A DNA stretch of 64,000 nt from Pristionchus mayeri (taxonomy: Eukaryota; Nematoda; Chromadorea; Rhabditida; Neodiplogasteridae): positions 23,505,087-23,569,086 of the forward strand of contig BTRK01000001.1 in the NCBI GenBank assembly GCA_036245805.1, written 5' to 3'. The notes beneath the pieces were generated by a model. That model saw only the letters and a program-made list of their open reading frames with translations, was not told the origin of the DNA and did no database searches. The position numbers and the translations under genes are program-made. Shown piece after piece: positions 9,347-20,700 of this stretch (position 1 is its first letter; each line of letters opens with the position of its first letter).

Positions 9347-11476
9347 GAATTACGGTGCATACGTTCCCAACATGACGGAAATGAGAGTTCCATTGGACCG
9401 ATTGCTCAAGAAAGATTCCAAAAGGGAATATACCGAGGAGTGCCGGAACGCATTCCATAAGATGAGAGATGCGATCAGCGCAGATACTGTGCTCGCCCAC
9501 TATGATCCCTCCGAGGAGATCATCGTGGCTGCTGATTCCAGTCAGTACGGTATTGGAGCTGTGATCAGTCATCGATAGCAGGATGGAACTGAGAGACCAG
9601 TGATGTATGCGTCAAGGCGTCTGAACGATGCCGAGACCAGATACGCACAGATCGAGAAGGAGGCGCTTGCGCTGACTTTCGCTCTCAAGAAGTTCCACAA
9701 GTTCATCTATGGAAGAAGGTTTCTTCTCCAGACCGATCATCGGCCGTTGTTGTCGGTTTTCGGTGGAAAGAATGGAATCCCAGTTCATTCTGCAAATCGA
9801 CTGCAGAGATTGGCATTGTTCAAGCTGAACTACAATTTCGAGATCGAGTACATGAACACGAACAGTATCGGAAAAGCGGATATGCTTTCCCGATTGATCC
9901 GAGAATACACTCGAGAAGACGAGGAGGTAGTGATTGCCCATGTCGAAATCGAGAACCAGGTGGAAGATCTGCTGATGAATGGAGTGAGGGCAACGCCCGT
10001 CACTGTGCGAGACATCCGAGAGGGTACCAAGAAGGACTCGTACCTTCAACTGATCCAGAAGTATCTGAATGAAGGCTGGAAAGTGAAGCCGCCGAAGGAC
10101 CAGCTGGTACTACCGTACTACCAGAAGAGAGATTCGATCTCGTCTGTGAGTGGATGCCTCATGATGGCAGATCGAGTGATCATCCCTGCAAGGCTCAGAG
10201 AAGCAGTCCTGAAGGAGCTGCGTAGAGGACACCCTGGAATAGTGCGCATGAAGTCGCTTGCGCGTTCCCATGTGTACTGGCCTGGAATTGACCAGAGTGT
10301 CGAGAGCATTGTCAGATGTTGTGAAGGCTGTGCCAGCGCTGCAAAGAACCCGAGCAAAGTGAGCCCAGTGCCGTGACCAGAGACGAAGAAGCCAATGGAG
10401 CGAATCCGAATGGATTTCGCTGGTCCGATGAATGGACGGCACTACTTGATCATCGTGGATGTTCACAGTAGATGGCCAGAGGTTATCACCATGGAGAGAA
10501 TCACGGCGGAAGCGACTGTGAAAGCAGTGCGTGACTACGTTCGAGATACGGTAGTCCAGAAACGATTGCCAGTGACAATGGAACTCAGTTCAAGTCTGAG
10601 AAGTTGAGATCATTCTGTGCAGAGTATGGAATCTGCCAAGTATTCTCACCTCCATATCATCCTCAGAACAACGGACAAGCCGAGCGCTTTATCGATACGT
10701 TCAAGAGATCCCTGCTGAAGATGAGAGGAGAGGGTCCAGAGGACGAGAATGTGCAGAAGTTCCTAATGATGTACCGTTGTACACCGAATCATCAACTGAA
10801 GATGAGTTCCCCCGTTGAGGTCTTCCTGGGTAGGAAGATGAGATTCCGTCTTACTCTCTTGTCACCCAAAGAGGGGGAGGAAAGGGAGAGGAGAGATGAT
10901 GAATTGGTGAAAAGAGAGTTCGCCAAGGGAGATGCAGTTTTCTACCGAGATCGTGAAATGGACGGAAGCTACAGCACTCAAACAGATGGGGAGAGTACTG
11001 TACGAGATTCAGAAAGTGAGTGGAACCACTTTGGTGGCTCACGCTAATCAGCTGAAGAAGCGCAGTGTGCGTGATGAGAGTGATCCGCTGAGTGTGCTGA
11101 TCGAGAGCTTCGACCTGAGTCGAAACGTATCGCTGAAGAGCGAATGCCGACTCCGCCTGCCACGCCAGCCATGCCAACTTCACCGATCCGTGCCGCCACG
11201 CCCGCGTTCAATGATGACGCCAGTCGTGCCCCGAGTCGAGCCAGCGAAAGATGAACCGACCATTGAGAAGAAGACTGTAATCGAGCCCAAGAAGAAAGAC
11301 AAGAAGATTAATCCCCAGTCCGATGACCCAAATCCCGGACGTCCCATCCGAGTTCGTAAAGCCCCTAACCGTCTTACTGTTACCACCACTAAGGGCCAGT
11401 CTTATTCGTAACTCGTTATTATCTGTACCATCATGTCATGTCAGATATTCCACTACTTCATCTCTTGCGGCGGAGG

Positions 11477-11724
11477 TGTTGTGCATGACCCCAATTATAG
11501 CAAAGCCGTAAAATCATCCGTATTTTAGGTACGGTACCTCCTTAGTAAATCTCGTTGTCATCGCACCCCGTTTTACCCGCGCCGGAGATTGGGCTCTCCA
11601 CCCTAGTTCCCTAGGAACGTTCCTGCTTTCCCCACGAGTTGCGGTGGGTCTGTTCTCTTCTATTTTATTATCGATAAACTCTAATATCTTCTCTCGACTC
11701 CTAAGTATACGCAAGTATACAACA
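11477..11724 (+). repeat. Probable 3' LTR of the Ty3-type element
   Basis: A 248 bp block starts TGTTGT and ends ACAACA, sits 65 bp after the Pol stop, and is preceded by the purine run GCGGCGGAGG, which is suitable as a polypurine tract. No second LTR is in the window because the 5' end of the element is missing. It lies 28 bp upstream of the first visible exon of vha-15 copy 2. Confidence 0.65.
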
Positions 11725-11752
11725 ATGTTATTTTTAAATTTCACACTTGCAG

Positions 11753-14700
11753 GTTCGCACTCAGAAGCCGAACTGGCCATCGTATCTTCGCTCCCAGATG
11801 ATCCCTCAGGAAGATTTCAACTTGCTCACGGCTTACGAGGCTGCAAGAGTGAGCAAAGCAATACAACTTAACATCTCTTAAATACCACCGATTTACAGAG
11901 CAAGGATGAGCGTGACAAGGTTCTTGGTGCGAACGACGAGAACGGACAGGTACCTCAAATTGTTTTTATTTTAGATTTATTTTTCCCGACAGAGCTGCAA
12001 TATTAAAATGATACGCGTACGTATTTTTAACGTTTATCCTTGTGTTAGAAGGCGACAAATCATTTGCTTAGGAGAGTCATGGTACGAGAATCTGTAAAAC
12101 ATGGTATGACTGTATAATGCTGATTTTTTGAAGGCAGTAAAAACTATCGTCAACCTGTTGAACAACGTGGCGAAGGACCAGAACGTCCACTACGTCCTCA
12201 CTTTCTTCGACGACATGCTCTCGGCGAGTACACTTCCTATATATAAGGCTGTTGCATAAGTTCCTTTCTTTTTTCGTGCATGAACATTGTAACCTCCACT
12301 CTTCTTTGCAATCGACCATTCAACTAATGGTTTGTTACAGTTGATTCGGGCATGAGTACACTATATCGAGCACGATCTTGGTTCGATTATATCAGTGAGC
12401 ATGGGCCAATTTAGATCGAAATCATCGTACTGGTATTTTTGATCCGAGTGTTCAATTATTCACAGCTCCGAGGAGAGCAGTGATGGTGCTGAATTTGTCA
12501 CACTATTGTAAAGCAATATGATGGGGTATCTCATATGACCTTAAAAACCCTGCATGAAATATGGGCCCGATGAGATATTCACTCTTTCTGAAAATTACGG
12601 ATTTCAAATTATTTGCGCATAATTCATAGACATCGATGAGAAGGGCTGAATTGTGATGGGTTGTGAAGTACATTACCGTGCATGTATGCAATCATATTTA
12701 GGAAAAGATTAGTCTATCCTTTCACGAGCTGAATTCTATGAAAAAAATACGTCGAGATTCACACGTTGAAATCAACAGATTTGGGTATCCCCTGTTTACC
12801 ACACGCATTTGAATACTGATTTTTTGCACTTAAGTGAACAATCGACTCTTGTCCTAGTACTGGATGATTGCGCAGAATCAGAATGCCACGAATTCTCGGG
12901 AACAAGGGCTCAACTCAAAATGCTAAAACTCGCCGTTTTCCGATGCTCATTTTCTGAAACGTGGAACTTATGCAACAGCCTTATAACTCTATCATGCTTG
13001 CTTGAAATATTTGAATAAAATAGTTTTCTTTCAGGAGGACAAGTCGCGCGTGGAGCTTGTTCATCGTGCTGCCCATCGGCACAAGAGGCCTGCCTGGCAA
13101 TGGTTCCTTCCTCTTTTGCAGAGACAAGACAACTTCATTGTCAACCAGGTTTACTTTGCATCCACATATTTAATAATATCTTCAGCTCTTACTGTAGTTT
13201 CATTTAATGTTGTGCGTCAATTCTTATTCATAAAATCTTATATTCACGTATAGGGACCACCATCTGTAAATTTAAAAGCTTAAAACCGGGAAAAGGTTGT
13301 GCAAATATCGATGTTTCCCCGATCCCGCGAATTCAAATCTCCACACAAAAGTCATTTTATATGTATATATCGATTTTTAATTGATGCAGCTCTCCAATTT
13401 TCAGTGAATGAGTAGAACTCGCCTCAAGGACGCCACTGTAAAAAAACGAGAAAAATCTACCTCGGCACACATCTCTAAAATCAGACTATTAGCGTGACCT
13501 TATAAGGTTTAATTGGCCAGAAATCGATTCAGGGGATGCAGCTCTACAATTTTGCACATCAGATGTAAGACTATATGAGTGACTATCTGAGAGAATTGAG
13601 CAATTCTACCTATATGCCGTACAGCGAAAAATAAAGTGCTGATTTTAAGATGTCCCTAGGGGTAACTTTTCACGTAGATTCCGAAAATCGACCTTAGAAA
13701 GCCGTATCTCAAACTCCTGATTTCGTGCGGTGCACCAAAGTTGGGTGGTCGGTTTTTGAAACTTTTAAACGGCAGTTTCAAAACCCCATACATATTTAAA
13801 TTCTCAAATATTTCGACGAGAAGCACAATATATCATGGAAATTTGCTTTATTTCAATACGCAACGTACTCAGCGTGGTAAAACAAAACTGTTAGGCGAAT
13901 TTTGTGCGATTCTAATACCATTCATTTTCGTCAAATACCTCATTCGACGACTTGATCTCCTCTGACCATCCTCGATTGTTCGTCCATAAAATGAGTAAAC
14001 AGATTCGCCCAACAGTTTTGTTATACCACGCTGAGTACGTTGCGTATTGAAATAAAGCAAATTTCCATGATATATTCCCGTGAGACTAGATCATATGTTG
14101 CCAAATATGACATTTGACGACTTGACCATCACTGATTGCTCGACCATAAAATGATTGGGGAGAATCGTCTTCCCTTGTAATTTTGCATACTTAATCATCC
14201 TTAGATTCTGTAACTAGTGACATGAAATCATATTTTTAATTTCACTGGAATGGTAGATCATTGGAGTATGAAAATCGATGACCAAAATTTTTCGAATTTT
14301 TGAATTTGCACTCCGGTTGAACACAAATTTGGCGCAATGTTGCTCCATATCGGCAGCATAATTCCTGCAAAATTTTAGCTCCATAGCTCGTCAATAACCG
14401 AAGGTACGGCTATTTTACAAAATTTTAGAGGTCTATTAAAATCGATATTCCCAATTATTGCGAAATTCAGTCAATGAGTTCAACAGTGCAAAGTTATGAA
14501 CAGAAGTTGTACTTTCACCACAGAACATATGCCTAAATAGAAACGGTTGGAAATAGTTTCAATAATTATTTAAAAATTCCATTTTCGTATTTCGCAAACC
14601 TCGAATAGCTCGAGGGATGCACTATCGATTCCCACCATATGGCTATGTTCTCACATGATTGCACTATCTATCCCTCCCAACCTTTAATGTATATCTTAAT

Positions 14701-17700
14701 CCCCACGGAAGTTATGACGATCTGAAATTTGTTGCCAAACTTTTGTCTGGTACTGTATGACTAGTCTGCACCCGAGGAATTTAAAAATGATCTAAAACTC
14801 GAGGCTTGACGAATTTCTGAACAATCGGTTTTCAGCACCTCGATTGGTCCCATATTTGGGCATGCCTAACTATCCACTTTCGACGTTAATCTAACACCTC
14901 TCAGGCTAACTGTGTAGTACATACCAACGTTAGTAGGAAACATATATTTGGCGTCCGCCATCCTCCACGGTTTCGGAAATATTTTTGCTTGAACTAGCTA
15001 TCTCGTGGATGCAAAATTTTAATTTTAAGTGAAATACGATACGTTTTCAATGAAAATCAGTCACCTTTGTACATTTTATCACTTATCTTATATCAGGAAA
15101 ACTGAAAAAGTAATTCAAAATACATATTTTGCCTATATAAAAAAATCACTTATTTTTGTGGGCGGAAAACATCGATTTTTGTATATAAGTAAAATATGTA
15201 TTTTGAATTACTTTTTCACTTTTCCAGATATAAGACAAGTCATAAAATGCACAAAGCTGACTGATTGTCATTGCAAACGTATCGTATTTCCACGAGATAG
15301 CAAGCTCAAGCAAAAATATTTCCGAAACCGTGGAGGATGGCTGACGCAAAATATATGTTTCCTACTAACATTGGTATGTACTACACAGTTAGCCTGAGAG
15401 GTGTTAGATTAACGTCGACAATGGATAGTTAGACATGCCCAAATCTGGGACCAATCGAGGTGCTGAAAACCGATTGTTCAGAAATTTGTCAAGCCTCGAG
15501 TTTTAGATCATTTTTAAATTCCTCGGGTGCAGACTAGTCAGAAACAACATAGAACCGTTCGTAGTTCATCGTGGTGTTTCAGAAAAATCGATTTATGTTC
15601 AAAAATTCGACATTCTAACATCTTCAGCGCAGAGAATAAATACAATTCGTCATGCATATTAAAGCGAAAATTTGGCTCCTGGGGTAACTTTTCATGGGAA
15701 ATTTAATGAACATAGTTAAAAATACACGCCTTTTGGAAAAACTAGCGACCTTCGGTCGCTACGTGGTTCGCGGGGTTGTGTGATAAGGATAAATGTTGTG
15801 CACGACTGGTGAGAGCCTGCTTAAAACGTTGTAAAAGGCTCGTGAGGCATCGAGCGATTTGAAAAAGTTGGAATGGGGCTTCGCCCCATTCCAACTTTTT
15901 CGGATCGCCCTCGGCCTCACGAGCCTTTCACAACGCTCACGCTGCGGGGAGTGAGAGCGGGTTGGGAAGCATGTTTGTATAAATTCCGTATGGAATGCCA
16001 GTCAACCACGTTTGGTACCAGATTTTTGCACAAAAAATAATTGTAAGCGACTGGTGAGAGCCTGCTTAAAACGTTGTAGAAGGCTCGTGAGGCCTCGAGC
16101 GATCCGAAAAAGTTGGAATGGGGCTTCGCCCAATTCCAACTTTTTCGGATCGCCCTCGGCCTCACGAGCCTTTCACAACGCTCACGCTGCGGGGAGTGAG
16201 AGCAGGTTGGGAAGCATGTTTGTATAAATTCCGCATGGAATGCCAGTCAACCACGCTTGGTACCAGTTCTCGTGAGGCCTCGCAGCAGCGCAATATCCGA
16301 AATTGTTGATAACTGAACTCTGTTTACCTAGGAAAATGAATCTCGGGGTGTTAGAGATACTAATAATGCGAGTTAGTGCCGAAAAAACGAGAATTACGTA
16401 AAATTGAATAGTGATGATGTACGGCCAAAATTAAAAAGTAGAGGCCACGGGAGTTAGAATGGTGGTCCAGGTCCGGAGTCTGTGTGACCACTTTGAAGCG
16501 ATTTGTCGCCAAAAAAACGGTTATTGCATCATGTTGCATAATGATGATATAATTCCAAATTTTGAAAGAGCTGACTCTGGGGAGTCGAATGGCCAAGGTC
16601 CGGGGTCTGGGCGACCACTTTGAAGCGATTTATGGCCAAAAAGCGATTATTGCATCATGTTGCATAATGATGATATAATTCCAAATTTTGAAAGAGCTGA
16701 CTCTGGGGAGTCGAATGGCCAAGGTGCGGGGTCTGGGCGACCACTTTGAAGCGATTTATGGCCAAAAAGCGATTATTGCATCATGTTGCATAATGATGAT
16801 GTAATGCCAAATTTTGAAAGAGCTGACTCTGGGGAGTCGAATGGCCAAGGTCCGGGGTCTGGGCGACCACTGAAGCGATTTATGGCCAAAAAGCGATTAT
16901 TGCACCATGTTGCATAATGATGATGTAATGCCAAATTTTGAAAGAGCTGACTCTGGGGAGTCGGATGGTCAAGGTCCGAGGTCTGGGTGTTGGCTGGGAG
17001 CCGATATTTTGCATTATTGCATCATCATTACGTAATGGTGATGAAATCGGTGATGCAATAGAAAGATCTCATCAAGTGGAGTTGTATGGTATCTTAATTT
17101 TAGGTGTACGATGAGTTTGAATCGAGTTATGAGGAAAAAACGCGATATTGCGTAGTGATTATGAAATATGACGTCATGATGACGCAATCATTATCGCTTT
17201 TTATAGAGCTCGTCGAGAGGGTTCGTTTGGTGAATGATTTGACCTTCTAGGTTGAGTTTGAAGCGAGTTATGACGAAAAAACGAGATATTGCATAGTGAT
17301 GATGCAATATGATGTCATGATGACGCAATCATTATCGCTTTTGATAGAGCTCGTCGAGAGGGTTCGTTTGGTGAAGGACTTGACCTTCTAGGTTAAGTTT
17401 AAAGCGAGTTATGAGGAAAAAACGAGATATTGCATAGTTATGATGCAATATTGCATAGAGATGACGCAATCATTATCGATTTTGATATATCTTGTCGATA
17501 TGGTTCGTTTGGTGAAGGACTTGACCTTCTAGGTTGAGTTTGGAGCGATTTATGAGCAAAAAACGAGGTATTGCGTAGTGATGATGTAATATGACGTCAT
17601 GATGACGCAATCATTATCAATTTTGATAGAGCTCGCCGATAGAGTTCGTTTGGTGAAGGACTTGACCTTCTAGGTTAAGTTTAAAGCGAGTTATGAGGAA

Positions 17701-20700
17701 AAAACGAGATATTGCGTAGTGATGATGCAATATGACGTCATGATGACGCAATCGCTATAGAATTTGAAACGCCGTGCCAAGGCGGTTCGTATGGTACTTT
17801 AGTTGAAGGTCTACGATGAGATTGAGCTGAGTTATTCGCGAAAAACGAGCGTGACAGACAGACAGACGAACGGACAGACAGACATTTTGTCTTTTTTCTA
17901 CATAGTAATTTTCAGGGTGTCAAATTTGAAAATTTAAACGGGCATAATTTTTTTCAGAGACAAGCTAGCCTTTTACTTCCAACAGTAAAAATGCTTATCT
18001 CGTCGAAATATGTGAGAATTTAAATATGTATGGGGTTTTGAAACTGCCGTTTAAAAGTTTCAAAAACCGACCACCCAACTTTGGTGCACCGCACGAAATC
18101 AGGAGTTTGAGATACGGCTTTCTAAGGTCGATTTTCGGAATCTAATTGAAAAGTTACCCCTAGGGAGATCTTAAAATCAGCTCTTTATTTTTCGCTGTAC
18201 GGCCTCTGATCAGTTCTCTCAGATAGTCACTCATATATCATTACTCAAAAGTGGCTGGAAATCGATTTAGACGTAGTACATTCTTTTTAATAGTTATTGT
18301 ATTTCTATCAGATGAGCTCCGTGATCGCGAAGCTCGCTTGCTACGGATCAACTAAGATGGAGGGGCAAGACCTCGAATTTTATATCTCCTTCCTCAAGGA
18401 TCAACTTCGAGCCTCGAGCGTGAGTTCCTTCCCCTATTTGTTCCTTGACAATTACCGCTGCAGTTTTTATTAGCTATAATTGATCTCGGCATAGTTAATA
18501 TCAGTGGTGGAAAAGGTAGGTAGGGAAAATCGAAAAATCTGGGCATGTTTGGGTCATTTTGGCAAAAAATGGACCTGTTTTTGGCAAGTTTAAAAAAACA
18601 TGATGCCATGTTATTGTATTCATTAGAAAAAGCGTGTTCAAAAATACATAAAAACATGTTTTGAGCAATTTTTATCCACTCATTCAATCACATCAACAAT
18701 TATTGCAAAAAACACGACGTGTGGACGACGTGCTTGCGCCTTCACCTTATAAGGTCATGTTTTTAAAGGTAAAGGTCATGTTTATAATTTACTTTATTAG
18801 TTATATCACAATCCGGAATGTCCAGGCTTCATTTTCCTGTCTTGCGATTTTAAAAATATTAATGGGGAGCTTCACAAAACATGCCCAAAGGATTACCTAT
18901 GCGATAAAATCGAGTAAAATATTCGTAGTGTGCCATAGCGTGCACTCTCGAGTGGTTTATTTTCCCATTACATCGTATACTTTTTCTTTACTAAGTCCAT
19001 ACTCTTTCCCTCTTGCTTGCACTGCTCTTTCGAGTCGGCCTGGCATGGGCATCTTTCCCACTACAACCCCAAAAATCTGGGCATGTTAGGTCGCGTTTTA
19101 CCTACTTTTCCACCACTGGTTAATATACAACGATGTATAGCGTAATATACACCACAAATCAATTATTACGAACATAATTCAATAATTATCCATTTTTTGT
19201 TGCAAATCATCAGTCGAGATTATTCAGGGCAACGAGTATCTCATAACCACCGCGAGATGCCTTCAAATGATGCTCCGTGTCGATGAATACAGGTATTGTC
19301 ATTTAGGTTCTAAAAAATTGCCATTAAGTTACTCATTACTCTGTTACTTCACGCGTAAATCGCCAGTTAAAGTGTCCATCTAACTGATTTGATTAAGAGC
19401 AGCATTCATGGCACAGGATGGTGTTGCTTCTATCGTGCACGCCCTCTCTGGAAAGGCTAACTTCCAGCTTCAAGTGAGCATTTCAATTTCCAAAACACCT
19501 CACCTATTTAAATATTGTTTTAAAGTGTTATTATTGAATCATTGAATTATTGTTCTTGCAGTACCAACTGGTGTTTGCCATTTGGTGTCTCACCTTTAAT
19601 GCTGACATCGCTCGTAAGCTGGCGACCATGGGAGTCATTCAGACTCTCGGAGATATCCTCTCTGAGAGCTCTAAGGAAAAGGTAACCCTCCCACATATAT
19701 TATGGAAACGTCAAGTATTCAATCATAATTGGTGGTTGTCAGGTAGTGAGGATCATCCTGGCCACTTTCCGCAACATCCTCGAGAAGGTGGACGACAGGG
19801 AGATCGTGAGAGAGGCAGCCCTCCAGGTATACTCCCTATTAGGGCGGCAAGAACGGGTCACGGGTGACCCGCGCTATTCACCATTCCGCCGGGTCACCCG
19901 CTTTTATGACCCTGACCCGTAATTTGGGGGTTAGAAGCGGCTCTCACTCCCTCTCGAAAGGAAGAGCAAGAGCGAGAGAGTGCGATAAAGGGAGAGCGCC
20001 GAGAGACTCGTCTCTCTGCGCTCTCTCCGTTCAACATGATCTCTGTTTCTACCTCTTCCTTTCTCGCTCTCACCCTTGACCCGTGTATGACCCGTATCCG
20101 ACGGGTCTGACCGACCCGTATCTGACCCGTTTTAGAGGGTCAAAAGGTCAACCCGTGATCCGTTCTTGCCGCCCTACTCCCTATGATGTTGTATTATCAT
20201 GAACACCTTCCCAGATGGTCCAGTGCAAGACTCTCAAGACCCTGGAACTTCTCGATTCGAAGAAGTACGACGATCCCGATGTTGAGGTGATCGTCAATTC
20301 CTCTTCTTTCTCAAATTGCATAATTCTAACAGATAAGAGAGTATGTGGGAGAGGAAATATTTTTGTTGAGGCGCGCACTAGCGAAAAGTCGAATTCCTCC
20401 AAAATTGGTATGCGTGTAGTACCCAGTGAGAATATATCAGCCATGGCAAAAGCGGTCCACTACTATAATAAGATCAATAATTTGCCATAGGTCAATTATT
20501 ATTCAATTGGTTAGACTTTTGTCTTTGAGCTACCGTATACCATTAAATAATTAGCCTTGAGTCAACTGTTATTCCGTGGGTCAGATCTATGATTTTAATT
20601 TTGACGGAACATAATTACAGCCTCGGAACAATGTAAAAAATATAATTTAAGAAAAACGTTAAAATTTGCGAGTTAGGCTATAAACTACAATCCAAATGAG

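Larger units (their letters stand above)
7835..11411 (+). pseudogene. Ty3-type retrotransposon Pol remnant (RT, RNase H, integrase)
   Basis: Plus-strand polyprotein fragments in order. The 3' half of reverse transcriptase is at 7835-8139 (YLDDVIV catalytic block, FLGFIVNESGRRPDPKKV). RNase H is at about 9361-9880 (VAADSSQYGIGAVI, QIEKEALALTFALKKF, LQTDHRPL). The integrase zinc-binding region (HPGIVRMKSLARSHVYWPG) and core run at about 10,230-10,850 (RMDFAGP, SDNGTQF, NGQAERFI), with a basic tail ending at 11,411. It is broken by a LINE insertion at about 8140-9346, in-frame stops at 9576 and 10374, and a frameshift with loss near 10,575. No gag, protease or first half of RT is present: the 5' side is cut at the duplication junction. 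The order RT-RNaseH-IN is that of Ty3/gypsy elements. Confidence 0.92.
13249..18232. mobile_element. Large transposon-like insertion in vha-15 intron, copy 2 only
   Basis: About 5 kb replaces 471-631 of copy 1. Inverted ends of about 270 bp lie at 13,577-13,850 and 17,975-18,236, outermost GAGTGACTATCTGAGAGAA. Inside are a palindrome (13,826-14,077), another (14,758-15,545), two 245-bp hairpin repeats (15,803-16,290), two satellites (16,486-17,800) and a GACA-rich tract (17,851-17,886). The first 330 bp lie outside the inverted ends and may belong to another element. No protein was recognised. The same terminal family occurs at 34,289-36,090. Confidence 0.8.

Noticed and set aside
16486..17800. 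CRISPR-like array
   Set aside because: Units of 126 and 141 bp repeat head-to-tail without unique spacers, in a nuclear intron. This is satellite DNA.
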